Shown: positions 24,486-33,575, counted from the stretch's first letter. The stretch is 60,256 nucleotides of DNA from Thermoplasmata archaeon (GCA_022750155.1 JAKIWG010000009.1:11816-72071), one strand, 5' to 3'. The notes: generated by a model from the sequence alone, not told the origin. A program made the numbers and translations.

Positions 24486-26111
24486 CTACTCGTCGAGGAC
24501 GAATCGGCGGATCGTCTCGGAGATCCCGAGCAGCATCTTCGGGTCGACGCTCTCCTCGGCCTCGTGGATGTGCGCCGCCCGGTCCATGCTGCCGAAGACC
24601 ATCGCCGGAAGGGGGGACCCGGAAGGGGTCCGAATCGTCGCGAGGCTGCTCGCGTCGGTGCCCCCGTACTCGCCGAAGACCCCGCCGCCGCCGACCAGAG
24701 TCCGTAGGAGCCGTTCCAGCCGCACGACGCGCGGGTCGTCGATGGGGAGCGTGTAGCCCCCGCGCGAGCGCCCCTCGGGAGCTTCCAGGCGCGCATCGGG
24801 ACAATGCTCGCTCGCCCACCCCCGGATCGCGTCGAGGGCCTCGGCCCGTCCCTCGAGGAGCGGCGCCTCCGGTACCAGCCGAAGGTCCACGCTGAACGTG
24901 GCCGTCACGCCCTGGGACGGGGCGACCCATCGGGCCTCCACGGCCCGACGCAGAAGGGCAAGGGCCGCCGGCACCGGGTTGTGGCCGCGGTGCGGGTATC
25001 CCGCGTGTGCGCTCTGGCCGACCACCTGGACGGCCAGCGAGTCGGGCGGGATGACCAACGAGGATCGCACCTCACGCCCCAGGTGGAACGGGAGGCCGAG
25101 GGAGGAGGAGAGCTGACCGGGCAGCGCCGCGAGCGGGGCCATCGGGCCCGCGAACACCAGGGTGACCGCCTCCGGGATCTGGTTCGCCGCGTCGGACTCG
25201 GCGTGGGCGCTCCGAAGGGCCACGGTCTCTTCGCTCCGGCCGGGCGCGGAGAGGTCGAACTGGGTGACCGTCGCGCGCCCGGTGATCACGGGTTCCGGAG
25301 CACCGTGATCCGGCCAATCCGGGGAGGGGTACCGAGACCGGTGCAGCCGCACCCTCTCGTGCAGGCGAACGAGTGCCTCCCCCAGGTCGAGGACTTCGCG
25401 CACGCTCACCGGGCGCACGAACGACGCATCGAGGAACGCCACACCGCTGGAACCGGCCGTGGCGTGGTCGCTCCCGTCGGGGATCAGGGCGACGTCCCCG
25501 AGAAGGAACCGCCCGGGGTCCCCGTCGGGAAGCGCCTCGTCATGGATCCTCAGGGACTCGACGCCCCCCGAGCCACCGGTCTCCTCGTCGCAGCAGATCA
25601 GCAACCGGACGTTGTGGGGGGGCGGAGCCCCCTCCGCGAGGTGCTTCATCGCGAGCAGGGAGGCGACCACCCCGCTCCCGAGGTCGTCGTTGGCCCCTCG
25701 ACCATACCAGCGGCCGTCGTCGCGCATCGTCAGGACGTGGGGCGGGCTCTTCCATCGACCGAGCTGCTCGGCCGGGACCGGGACCACGTCGTAGTGGGCG
25801 AGGATCAGGACCGTCGACGCCGCTCCGACGTCGAGGTCGACGATCACGTTGGGCGAGGGGAGGGCGTGGCGGAGGTCCTTCGGATCGGGGAGTGCCGTGA
25901 GGGGGTCGAAGACCCGGGTGGCGAGGCCGAATCGTCGGGCGGTTCGGACCAGCTGATCGGCGGCCCGGGAGTAGTTCGGTTTCTCATAGCGCCCGTGGGC
26001 GGGGTCCTCCAGGTTCGTCGGCGAGATCGAGACGAGGGAGGCGAGCAGGTCCCGTGCCGAGTTCAGGTCGGTCTCGGGCGAGACCGGCGTCGAACTCCCC
26101 TGCCCGCCCAC
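24486..26111 (-). CDS. M20 family metallopeptidase/deacylase
   Basis: 541 residues. Zinc-site motifs are ILAHYDVVP, YGRGANDDLGS, CCDEETGGSG and a C-terminal HIHEAEESVD; a dimerisation domain with GQSAHAGYPHRGHNP sits between. The family includes succinyl-diaminopimelate desuccinylases, acetylornithine deacetylases and dipeptidases, which cannot be separated by eye. At 541 residues it is longer than the common 380-420 because of inserted segments around 185-330. It is 8 bases downstream of the DUF2070 gene and 15 upstream of carS, thus inside the operon, but no functional link to lipid synthesis is evident. Confidence 0.87.
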   Translation of the reverse strand: MGGQGSSTPVSPETDLNSARDLLASLVSISPTNLEDPAHGRYEKPNYSRAADQLVRTARRFGLATRVFDPLTALPDPKDLRHALPSPNVIVDLDVGAASTVLILAHYDVVPVPAEQLGRWKSPPHVLTMRDDGRWYGRGANDDLGSGVVASLLAMKHLAEGAPPPHNVRLLICCDEETGGSGGVESLRIHDEALPDGDPGRFLLGDVALIPDGSDHATAGSSGVAFLDASFVRPVSVREVLDLGEALVRLHERVRLHRSRYPSPDWPDHGAPEPVITGRATVTQFDLSAPGRSEETVALRSAHAESDAANQIPEAVTLVFAGPMAPLAALPGQLSSSLGLPFHLGREVRSSLVIPPDSLAVQVVGQSAHAGYPHRGHNPVPAALALLRRAVEARWVAPSQGVTATFSVDLRLVPEAPLLEGRAEALDAIRGWASEHCPDARLEAPEGRSRGGYTLPIDDPRVVRLERLLRTLVGGGGVFGEYGGTDASSLATIRTPSGSPLPAMVFGSMDRAAHIHEAEESVDPKMLLGISETIRRFVLDE

Positions 26112-26118
26112 GGTCGGC

Positions 26119-27945
26119 CTACCGAAGCGCCGCGAGCACGACCGTCGAGCTGGCGACCAGGAGCAGGAAGGTCGTCAGGAACGCGTTCGCGAACACCGAG
26201 AGCGTGTCGCCGAGCGAGGTCAAAAGCCGAGCGGTGTAGCCCGGCCCGAGGACGGGAACGTCGGGGATCTCGGCCATTCCGGCGGCGATGTCGACCGGCG
26301 CGAGCGCAGCGAGCGCGTCCGAGACGATCGCCCGCACGTCCCCGGCGATGGCGTCCACAGGGTATCGTTCCCCGACGGGGTTGATCCCTCCGTCCACCTC
26401 ATGGACGACGTGATTGTCCGTGGTCATCACCTCGGCATCATCGACCACCCCTTCCAGGCGCGCCAGGATCTTCGCCCGCATTCCGAGCAGGAGGTTGTTC
26501 CCGTCGATCAGAACGTACGCCGAGGTCCGGCCCCCGGCCCGGATCGTCAGCGCACGGATCCCCTGCGGGCCGATCCCGTGCTGCGCCGTCGTGTACCCCG
26601 TGCGTTCCGCCGCGCCGACCTCCGCCGGTCCGGGCCCCCGGCATCGCAACGCCTCTGCCACCGCCGCCCTCGAGTCGTTCATCAGGCGGTCGGCGATCGG
26701 CGTTCCGTACGCCACGTCCCCCAGGTCCTCGACGTAGGAGTTGTGGGCGTCCACGAGCGCGACACGCGGCCCGGGCTGCGCTTCGAACTCGCGGACCAGA
26801 CGGTCGGCGACGGCGTAGGCGATGTCGTCGGTCGGCCCCGGAGCCTGGGAGACGACCACCAGCACGGTATCGCCCAACAGTTGGGCCCGCGCGACGCTGT
26901 TCGCGTACGGGCTCACGAGCGGGCTGACCTCGGTCGACCCCTTGGCGCCGAGCGACGCCAGAAGGCCCCGTGCGGCGGAGGCGACGCGTTCGACCTCCGC
27001 GGAGGTGGGTAGGTCGAGGTCGTGGTCGCACGGAGTGTGCGGGACGAACACGGTGCCGGCCTCCGGGCCGAGCGCCTGGGTCAGCTTGCGGGGCAGGTCG
27101 CTGGCCCCCAGGGCTCCGAACGGCCCAGGATGCACGGTCGGGAGGGCGATCGTGGCCTTGAGGCGTCCCTGATGACGGAAGGTGATCAGCCCGACCCGCA
27201 GGTTGGCGGGGATCGCGCGTCGGGCGAAGAACGCCTCGAGCGCCTGGGTGGCGGCGGGCTCCCGGGAGTTGATGTGGTCGAGGATGGGACGGATCAACGA
27301 CATGCCGGATATCCCGAACTCCCGGCGGATCGGCCGCTCCGTCGTCCGAATGAGCAGCGCACAGCACAGGAACCCGAGAAGGAGGAAGACGAACGCGGCC
27401 GCAATGATCGGGACAGTCGGGCGGACGAGCAGGAAGATCACGGCGATCGCGACCACCGGCTGGAGGGCCGATGCGGGGAGCGAGCGCAGATGGTTCGCGT
27501 TGGACACCCCGTAGAGGCTCATGTGGCGGAACCACAGGACCGGCCCCTGGACCCAGAGGAGGACGAGCACCACCGGGATCGCCGCGACGGCCGGCACGAT
27601 CGTGAACAGCCTCCAGACGAGCAGCAGGGGGGCCGCGACCGCCGTCCCCGTGGCCGCCAGCAGGAAGCTTCGGCGCAACGCTAGCCGCCCTCCGAGGGCC
27701 GCCGCGATCGGCCCGGTCAGCAGTGCGGCGAGCAGAGAGGGACCCAGGAATACGCCGATCCACAGTTCGGCGAACCACCGGACCGGCTGGTCCGGCCTCC
27801 AGGCGATGAGCGCGAGCACGGCTCCGACCACGACCAGGATGCCGAGGGTCGAGGTCGGGTTCGGCGCCCTCAGCATCACCCGGGATATCCCCGACGTCCG
27901 ATGCGCGGGTCCCTCGACCGCCGGCGACCGAAGCTCAGTCGCCAC
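26119..27945 (-). CDS. DUF2070 family membrane protein
   Basis: 608 residues. About seven hydrophobic helices occupy residues 30-200, followed by a large soluble domain with the family hallmarks PTVHPGPFGALGASDLP, the VDAHNSY block and TTDNHVVHEVDGG, and a final C-terminal helix. DUF2070 is found almost only in archaea; its function is unknown, though the histidine/aspartate-rich motifs look like a metal-dependent hydrolase or a sensor. It overlaps the GGGP synthase 3' end by 11 bases, suggesting translational coupling to lipid genes. The M20 peptidase follows after eight bases. Confidence 0.87.
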   Translation of the reverse strand: MATELRSPAVEGPAHRTSGISRVMLRAPNPTSTLGILVVVGAVLALIAWRPDQPVRWFAELWIGVFLGPSLLAALLTGPIAAALGGRLALRRSFLLAATGTAVAAPLLLVWRLFTIVPAVAAIPVVLVLLWVQGPVLWFRHMSLYGVSNANHLRSLPASALQPVVAIAVIFLLVRPTVPIIAAAFVFLLLGFLCCALLIRTTERPIRREFGISGMSLIRPILDHINSREPAATQALEAFFARRAIPANLRVGLITFRHQGRLKATIALPTVHPGPFGALGASDLPRKLTQALGPEAGTVFVPHTPCDHDLDLPTSAEVERVASAARGLLASLGAKGSTEVSPLVSPYANSVARAQLLGDTVLVVVSQAPGPTDDIAYAVADRLVREFEAQPGPRVALVDAHNSYVEDLGDVAYGTPIADRLMNDSRAAVAEALRCRGPGPAEVGAAERTGYTTAQHGIGPQGIRALTIRAGGRTSAYVLIDGNNLLLGMRAKILARLEGVVDDAEVMTTDNHVVHEVDGGINPVGERYPVDAIAGDVRAIVSDALAALAPVDIAAGMAEIPDVPVLGPGYTARLLTSLGDTLSVFANAFLTTFLLLVASSTVVLAALR

Positions 27946-28702
27946 GCGCCTTCCTCACCTCGCCCAGGATCCCGCGGAACCCGTCGCCCAAACCCTCCTC
28001 CTCCGTGACGCTCCCCGTCACGAGCACCTGGGCACCGGCCTCGAGGAGCGCGCGCGCATCTTCGCCCGTGCGGATCCCGCCCCCCACGACGAGGGGGATC
28101 CCGAGCACCGAACGGACCGCGCGGACCATCTCGAGAGGGACCGGAGACGGGGCCCCCGAGCCCGCCTCCAGGTAGACGAAGCGCATGCCCAGGAATTCGG
28201 CCGCCAGCGCGTACCCCTGGGCGAGCCCAACGTCGCCTCGGGCGACCACATCGACCTGCCCGACCTCCCCGACGCGCATGCCCGGGGCGATGACCAGGTA
28301 CCCAAGGGGGATCGGCTCCAGGTGCATCTGCCGGACGACCGGGGCGGCCTTTGCATGGGTCCGGATCACGAGATCGAGATTGCGCGAGTTCAACAGGCTC
28401 ATGAACAGCACCGCGTCGGCCTTCGGGGTGAGCGAGCCCGGGCCCTCCGGGAAGATGATCGTCGGGACCTGGACGACGCGGCGCACCGCCTCCGCCGCCT
28501 CGCCCATCCCCTCGGAGGAGATCCCGGTCGACCCCCCCAGCAGGATCGCGTCCGACCCCAGGGCCACGGCGCCCTGGGCGATCTCCGCCGCGCGCTCCCC
28601 CGGGGACTTGTCGGGGTCGATCAGGGTGAAATGGAGCGGCCCCCGACGCAGCCGCTCGTGGAGGTAGGAGAGGACCCGTCCGCTCCGGGGTTCTGCCGTC
28701 AT
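27935..28702 (-). CDS. Geranylgeranylglyceryl-phosphate synthase
   Basis: 255 residues, TIM-barrel prenyltransferase of the PcrB/GGGPS family. It joins geranylgeranyl diphosphate to sn-glycerol 1-phosphate, the first committed step of archaeal membrane lipids. Diagnostic segments: HFTLIDPDKSP at the N-terminus, AILLGGSTGISSEGM, IIFPEGPGSLTPKADAVLFMS, YLEAGSGAPSPVP and LVVGGGIRTGEDA. ATG 28702 is chosen because it overlaps the UbiA stop (ATGA) and the family starts there; the frame is open further upstream. Confidence 0.93.
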   Translation of the reverse strand: MTAEPRSGRVLSYLHERLRRGPLHFTLIDPDKSPGERAAEIAQGAVALGSDAILLGGSTGISSEGMGEAAEAVRRVVQVPTIIFPEGPGSLTPKADAVLFMSLLNSRNLDLVIRTHAKAAPVVRQMHLEPIPLGYLVIAPGMRVGEVGQVDVVARGDVGLAQGYALAAEFLGMRFVYLEAGSGAPSPVPLEMVRAVRSVLGIPLVVGGGIRTGEDARALLEAGAQVLVTGSVTEEEGLGDGFRGILGEVRKARGD

Positions 28703-29547
28703 CGGAATGCCGCCACCAGGAAGGCGAGCAGGGCCACGGTCATCGCTCCCTTGCTCAGGGTCTGCTCGCGGTGCAGCTCGCGCGGGAGCCATAGGACGGA
28801 GACGACGAACACCGCATCCGCGGCTCCGACCAACGCGAGGTAGATAATCCCCACGGGGGAACCCCATCCGAGGAAGGTGAGGAGCGGGAGCGGGCTGAAG
28901 GCGAGGGCGACGGCGACGCTCCCCCGGGCCACCCCCGAGGCCACCCGGAGGCCGTGGGTACGCGGAAGCGTTCGGCGGTCGACGTCCCCCTCCGCGTCCT
29001 CCATGTCCTTGATGACCTCGCGGCTGAGCGTGGCGAAGAACGCCATCAGGGCGAACGGGACGAGGAGCGACGCATTCCCGGCCGCGGCGGCCCCATACAG
29101 GAAGACCCCCGACGTCAGCACCGCCACGAGGAGGTTCCCGGCGAGCCCCTCGGCCTTGAATCGGAACTCGTAGAGCAAGAGGGCCGAGACCGCCCCCGCC
29201 CAGATCACCGCCACGAGGGGCGCGTGCGGGATCAGCGGCAGGACGAGAAGCAGGGAGACGACCAACAGGCCCGCGACCAACCCGCGGGCGCTCTGGTGCG
29301 CCACCTCCCCCGTCACGAGGGGTCGGTCGGGGTGATTGGTGCGGTCCGACGCGACGTCGCGGAGGTCGTTGAGCACGTTACCCCCGGCGGTGACGCACGC
29401 GGTCGACCCGGCCGCGAGCAGCGCCACCTCCCACAGCGCCACCCCCGGGGCGAACCCCGCCCCCCGGGCGACGACGGCCCCCACGACCGTCCCCAGGAAG
29501 GAGACGATCACGTTGCCGGACCGGACCAGTCGAAGGACCGGATGCAC
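28699..29547 (-). CDS. Digeranylgeranylglyceryl-phosphate synthase (UbiA family)
   Basis: 282 residues with about eight or nine transmembrane helices. The two prenyl-diphosphate/Mg motifs of UbiA enzymes are visible: NDLRDVASDRTNHPDRP and DMEDAEGDVDRRTLP. In archaea this family adds the second geranylgeranyl group to GGGP, and the immediate coupling to GGGP synthase makes that assignment likely over a quinone role. The GTG start at 29547 fits a TATA-like box 28 bases upstream. It is the first gene of the seven-gene minus-strand operon. Confidence 0.9.
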   Translation of the reverse strand: MHPVLRLVRSGNVIVSFLGTVVGAVVARGAGFAPGVALWEVALLAAGSTACVTAGGNVLNDLRDVASDRTNHPDRPLVTGEVAHQSARGLVAGLLVVSLLLVLPLIPHAPLVAVIWAGAVSALLLYEFRFKAEGLAGNLLVAVLTSGVFLYGAAAAGNASLLVPFALMAFFATLSREVIKDMEDAEGDVDRRTLPRTHGLRVASGVARGSVAVALAFSPLPLLTFLGWGSPVGIIYLALVGAADAVFVVSVLWLPRELHREQTLSKGAMTVALLAFLVAAFR

Positions 29548-29570
29548 GGCCGCCGATGGCGGGCGCCGAG

Positions 29571-29577
29571 CCTTAAC
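29571..29577 (-). promoter_or_regulatory. TATA-like box of the lipid operon
   Basis: On the minus strand this reads within CCGTTAAGG, about 27 bases before GTG 29547, consistent with a leaderless archaeal transcript. It is back-to-back with the promoter of the M16 peptidase gene in an 83-base divergent spacer. Confidence 0.5.
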
Positions 29578-29601
29578 GGTTCGCTTCTCACGAGGGGCCT
29601 G

Positions 29602-29608
29602 CTATAAG
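29602..29608 (+). promoter_or_regulatory. TATA-like box of the M16 peptidase operon
   Basis: CTATAAG, centred about 26 bases upstream of GTG 29631, predicts a leaderless transcript. Only about 30 bases separate it from the opposite-facing lipid-operon box. Confidence 0.6.
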
Positions 29609-29630
29609 GCTGCCCGCGTCGTAGTCGGGT

Positions 29631-30947
29631 GTGCCCAAGCGGGTGGCCCGTCTCCCGGCGATGGAATCGTTCGCGCTGCCGAACGGCCTGCGGGTGATCC
29701 TCGTCCCGCAGCCGGCGAGCCCGACGGCGAGCGTGTGGGTCTGGTATCGGGTCGGATCGAAGAACGAGTGGCCGGGGGTCACCGGAGCCTCCCATTGGGT
29801 CGAGCACATGCTGTTCCAGGGCTCCCCGCGCTACGGCAAGGGGGTGATCGACCGGGCCGTAGTGGAGGTCGGGGGGATCCTCAATGCGTTCACCGACACC
29901 GATTTCACCGCGTACCTGACGACGGTGCCCCGCGAGCACCTGGCCGTGCCGATCGCGATCGAATCCGACCGGATGACGCGGGCTCTGATCGCCCCGGAGG
30001 AGGTCGAGCGGGAGCGCACCGTCATCGATTCGGAGCGGGAGGGCAACGAGAACTGGCCGGGGTTCCGGGTCGACCAGGAGCTCAATGCGCTCGCGTTCCG
30101 GCGCCACCCGTACCGTTGGGACCCTCTCGGGTACGCGGAGGACATCAAGGCCCTCACCCCGACCGACCTACAGTCGTACTACCACCGGTTCTACGGGACG
30201 CACAACGCGACGCTCGTCGTCGTCGGCGGATTCTCTGCCGAGGAATGGCGCCCGAAGATCGAGGAGGCATTCGGCGGACTGCCCGAAGGCGGGGACGACC
30301 CGACGGTGAAGGTCGTCGAACCTCCCCCGCGAGGCGAGCGCCGCTCGTACCTGCACGGCCCGGGGACGACCCCGATCATCGAGGTCGGATGGCGAGCCCC
30401 CGCACTGACCGACCCCTCCACCCCCGCGACCGTCCTGCTCGACGTGATCCTGGGCGGCGAGACCCGACTGTTCGCCTCGGGGAGCGCCTGGGGGCGCTCC
30501 GGCGAACACCCTTCGGCTCGGCTGTACCGCCGGCTCGTCGATACCGGACTTGCGGTCCGGGCCAGCAGCGAGTGGCGACCCCGCGTCCACCCGGGACTGT
30601 TCACGATCGACGCGCAGGCGGCCAAGGGCGTATCGGCCCAACGGCTCGAGGATGCGATCCTCGCGGAGGTGGACCGTCTGGCGAAGAAGGGACCCACGCT
30701 CGCCGAGCTTCGACAGGCGAAGGAGAAGGTGGAGCGCGGAGCCGCCCTCGCCTACGAGGGCGCCACGCGCACGGCGTTCCGGGTGGGCTACTTCGCCGTC
30801 CTGGACTCGCCGGCGCTCGAGGGCCGACTCCTGGGCCAGATCCTGAAGACTCCCCGCAAGGTGGTGCTCGACACCGCCCGCGCCCTGTTCCGCTCGGAGG
30901 CCCGCGTCGTCGTCCACTACACGCCGGACCCGGGGTCCCCCCCATGA
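29631..30947 (+). CDS. M16 family zinc peptidase, catalytic subunit
   Basis: 438 residues of the pitrilysin/processing-peptidase family. The inverted zinc motif HWVEH (H-x2-E-H) sits at about residues 49-53 in GASHWVEHMLFQGS, and the downstream glutamate lies in a typical ERTVIDSEREGNEN helix. These enzymes degrade or trim peptides inside a clamshell formed by two half-proteins. GTG start at 29631 is set by the TATA box. Its stop overlaps the ATG of the second M16 gene, a likely inactive partner, so the two probably form a heterodimer. Confidence 0.92.
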   Translation: MPKRVARLPAMESFALPNGLRVILVPQPASPTASVWVWYRVGSKNEWPGVTGASHWVEHMLFQGSPRYGKGVIDRAVVEVGGILNAFTDTDFTAYLTTVPREHLAVPIAIESDRMTRALIAPEEVERERTVIDSEREGNENWPGFRVDQELNALAFRRHPYRWDPLGYAEDIKALTPTDLQSYYHRFYGTHNATLVVVGGFSAEEWRPKIEEAFGGLPEGGDDPTVKVVEPPPRGERRSYLHGPGTTPIIEVGWRAPALTDPSTPATVLLDVILGGETRLFASGSAWGRSGEHPSARLYRRLVDTGLAVRASSEWRPRVHPGLFTIDAQAAKGVSAQRLEDAILAEVDRLAKKGPTLAELRQAKEKVERGAALAYEGATRTAFRVGYFAVLDSPALEGRLLGQILKTPRKVVLDTARALFRSEARVVVHYTPDPGSPP

Positions 30948-32212
30948 GCGACCGCGCCGACCCCCTCGCGATCGAGCGGACCGTCCGCTCCGATGGACTC
31001 GAAATCGTTCGCCAATCCTCGCCTCCCGGAACGGCGAGCTTCTCCGCCACCTACCTCGGCCCCGCCGGTTTCGCCTATGACCCCTCCGGCCGGGAGGGCA
31101 CGGCCTCCGTCACCTCCCATCTGCTTACGAGCGGAGCGGGCCGATGGGACCGGCTGGCCCTCGCTCGTGAACTCGACCGCCTCGGCGCGTCGCTGAGCAC
31201 CCGGTGCGATCCCGAGTCGAGCGGAGTGACCGTGTGGGGCCCCGCCTCGAGCTCCCGCCGCCTCATGGAACTCCTCGCCGCGTCGGTGCTTCATCCCCGA
31301 TTCGCCGCGCGCGACCTGGAACGCGTCCGACGCCAACTGCTGGAGCGGCAGCTCCAGGAGGAGACCCAGCCCGACAGCCGTGCGGAGCGCGTCCTCTTCG
31401 AGACCGTCTTCCCTGTGGGGCATCCCTACCGATTGTCGGGCGTGGGGACCCGTCGTTCGGTCCAGAAGATCTCCCGGGTCGACGTCGTCCGATTCCATCG
31501 GGCCCAGTTCACCTCCGCGAATGGCCTCGTGCTCGTCACGGGCCCGGGAACCCTGGAGGCGGTCGCTCGGGAGGTCCGCCGGGTGTTTTCCGGCTTCCAG
31601 ACCGAGGCGGCACCCGGCGCGCCCCCCGCGAAGGGGAGCGCCTCGCCCCCGAAGCGACCGATGTCGATCGCGATGGAGGGTCGCAGCCAGGTCGAGGTGC
31701 TCGTCGGAGGGCCCTCGATCGCGAGGGCTGACCCGAGGTTTGCCGCCGTCCACATGGCCAACGAGGTCCTCGGGGGCCGCTCGATGCTGAACCGCCTGTT
31801 CCAGCGGGTCCGCGAGACAAACGGCCTCGCCTACCACGCGTCGAGCGAGGTCGAAGCGATGCGGTGGGGGGGGTACTGGACCGCCCAGGCCGGGACCGGT
31901 CCCAAACGCGTCGCTCGGGTCATCGAGATGGTCGAGCAGGAGGTCGACCGGATCTCCGAGGAGCTGATCCCCGCCTCCGAGCTCGACCAGATCCGCGAGA
32001 GCGCCATCGGCCAAATTCCCCTCCAGGTCGAGACCACGTCCGGGGCCCACGAGCTGGGGCTCGACCTCGCCTATCACCATCTACCCGGTAGCTTTTACCG
32101 GGACTGGCCCGGGACCCTGCGCGCACTGACGCGCGCCCAGGTCCGGCGTGGGGCCGAGTCGGGCATCAACCGCCGGGGCGCCGTGACGGTGGTGGCGGGT
32201 CCCACCCATTAG
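30944..32212 (+). CDS. M16-like peptidase, non-catalytic subunit
   Basis: 422 residues with the M16 fold but no H-x2-E-H: the corresponding region reads VTSHLLTSGA. It retains the substrate-binding signature RETNGLAYHASSEVEA (the R/Y pair of M16 partner halves) near residue 290. In bacteria and mitochondria such subunits pair with an active half. The ATGA overlap with the catalytic gene strongly suggests a stoichiometric complex. A proline/alanine-rich linker separates its two lobes around residue 225. Confidence 0.9.
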   Translation: MSDRADPLAIERTVRSDGLEIVRQSSPPGTASFSATYLGPAGFAYDPSGREGTASVTSHLLTSGAGRWDRLALARELDRLGASLSTRCDPESSGVTVWGPASSSRRLMELLAASVLHPRFAARDLERVRRQLLERQLQEETQPDSRAERVLFETVFPVGHPYRLSGVGTRRSVQKISRVDVVRFHRAQFTSANGLVLVTGPGTLEAVAREVRRVFSGFQTEAAPGAPPAKGSASPPKRPMSIAMEGRSQVEVLVGGPSIARADPRFAAVHMANEVLGGRSMLNRLFQRVRETNGLAYHASSEVEAMRWGGYWTAQAGTGPKRVARVIEMVEQEVDRISEELIPASELDQIRESAIGQIPLQVETTSGAHELGLDLAYHHLPGSFYRDWPGTLRALTRAQVRRGAESGINRRGAVTVVAGPTH

Positions 32213-32246
32213 GCCACTTCGACCTCGTGCACCACGCACCCATACG

Positions 32247-32255
32247 CATAAATAT
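32247..32255 (+). promoter_or_regulatory. TATA box of the RHH-like gene
   Basis: CATAAATAT, centred about 27 bases upstream of ATG 32278, is a strong AT-rich match to an archaeal TATA box and predicts a leaderless transcript. Confidence 0.65.
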
Positions 32256-32277
32256 GGCAGCCCGATAGGTCGGAACC

Positions 32278-32535
32278 ATGCCGGGACTACGCCATGGCGA
32301 CACGATGCAGCGCAAGAACATCACCATCACGCCCGAGGAGAACGCCTTCCTCGAGCGTCATCCGGAGATCAACCAGAGCGCGCTCTTCCGACAGATCATC
32401 GAGAGCATGATGCTCGCCGAGAGGGCGCCGCACCTCGCCTCGGTGCAGAACATGCGACTCGGCAAGGCCGTGTACCGAAGCGGCGCGATCATGTTCCAGA
32501 AGGCGGACCGCAAGCGTCCTCGCGCCGACGAGTGA
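32278..32535 (+). CDS. Small ribbon-helix-helix-type protein
   Basis: 85 residues. From residue 10 it shows the ribbon-helix-helix layout: a short strand (KNITITPEE), a helix (NAFLERHPE), the turn INQSALF and a second helix (RQIIESMMLAE). This is the CopG/Arc-like DNA-binding pattern, usually acting as a dimer on short operators. The last 40 residues are basic and unrelated. ATG 32278 fits the TATA spacing; an internal ATG at residue 10 would still keep the domain. The target is unknown; it could control the divergent or adjacent genes. No toxin gene is adjacent. Confidence 0.65.
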   Translation: MPGLRHGDTMQRKNITITPEENAFLERHPEINQSALFRQIIESMMLAERAPHLASVQNMRLGKAVYRSGAIMFQKADRKRPRADE

Positions 32536-32541
32536 TCCCCC

Positions 32542-33384
32542 TCAGCGACGCGCAGCGTCCTGGTCCCGCATCCGTCGGCCCACGCCGGTCCACGCGGTGC
32601 CCTCGTAGTCGGCCGCCCGTGCGGGGAGGATTCCCTCGGCCCCCGGGGTCGTCTTCCATGCCTCGCCTGGGGTGCCGGGACGCATTCGTTCGAGCGAGTG
32701 GCGGGAAAGGATGTGTCCCACCGCCCACTTCCGCTCCAGGACCAGCTCCGTGAAATGCGGGGCATAATGGCCCCCGCCGATCGCCAGCGCCACACGGTCC
32801 GTCGGGTCCTCGGAGAGTTCAGGTAGCACCCGGGCGAGTGCGTCCACTGCGGCGGAAGGCGGCTCCTCGTCCTCCCCGAACCCGATCTCGACGAAGAACG
32901 CGGGCCAACCGAGCTCCGGCCCGTGGTGGGTCGCCTCGAACGTGGCTTCCAACCCAAGGGATCGGCCGGATTCGGAGAGACGGCGCAGCGCATCCGCCAT
33001 GAGGCGGGGGGAGGTGGGAGTGAGGCGTCCTGAGACGCCCCCGACCTCGGCGTCGCTCCCGGGGTTGCCGAGGGGATGCACGGTGAAGCATCGCTGACCA
33101 CTCTCGCTTCGGTGAATGGATGGGAACACCAACGCGGGTCGTGCCTCCTGCAGGGCCCGTGGAAACCGCCGGTCGAGGCCCTCATCAAAGATGTGCCGAC
33201 CCGGGCGCCTGAGGAGCAGGACCCCGGGCGCGAGCCGCCGGAGGGGTGCGCCGTCCACGTGAAGATCGATTGGATCGGGCGTCCCCCATCGCGAGGCGAC
33301 CCCCAGAGCCACCGGGTCGAGTTCGGAGATCACCACCACGTACCTCACGCTCGGAATCCCTGAGCCCGCGGATGGGCGGGGCAT
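32542..33384 (-). CDS. dtdA: Archaeal D-aminoacyl-tRNA deacylase (DTD2)
   Basis: About 280 residues from ATG 33384. Family hallmarks are FEATHHGPELGWPAFFVEIG and ALAIGGGHYAPHFTELVLE, the conserved zinc-site region of the archaeal/plant DTD2 enzymes. It hydrolyses D-amino acids wrongly attached to tRNA. The long frame extends 36 codons further upstream but that text is not family-like. It converges with the RHH-like gene, leaving six bases between the stops. A perfect 15-base palindrome lies just upstream of the start. Confidence 0.9.
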   Translation of the reverse strand: MPRPSAGSGIPSVRYVVVISELDPVALGVASRWGTPDPIDLHVDGAPLRRLAPGVLLLRRPGRHIFDEGLDRRFPRALQEARPALVFPSIHRSESGQRCFTVHPLGNPGSDAEVGGVSGRLTPTSPRLMADALRRLSESGRSLGLEATFEATHHGPELGWPAFFVEIGFGEDEEPPSAAVDALARVLPELSEDPTDRVALAIGGGHYAPHFTELVLERKWAVGHILSRHSLERMRPGTPGEAWKTTPGAEGILPARAADYEGTAWTGVGRRMRDQDAARR

Positions 33385-33396
33385 GGACGAGCCTTC

Positions 33397-33411
33397 GTTC
33401 AACGATTGAAC
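33397..33411. promoter_or_regulatory. Perfect palindrome upstream of dtdA
   Basis: GTTCAA-CGA-TTGAAC, six-base arms around a three-base centre, located 13-27 bases upstream of ATG 33384. The position overlaps the expected transcription start/TATA region, so it is a candidate operator. No regulator can be named. Confidence 0.5.
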
Positions 33412-33575
33412 CCGAATCGCCCATCCGGGTCCGTGGCAAAAGTAAGTGCCTCCAGAGAACCCGGCGGGTTCGGGCCTGCCGGCGGGAGGCATGAACGGCC
33501 CAGAACATGAGGAACTCGGTGGGGCCTCCGTGACCCTCGGCCGAGGAGGGTGTCGACGTCAGGTGGCCCGTCGCC

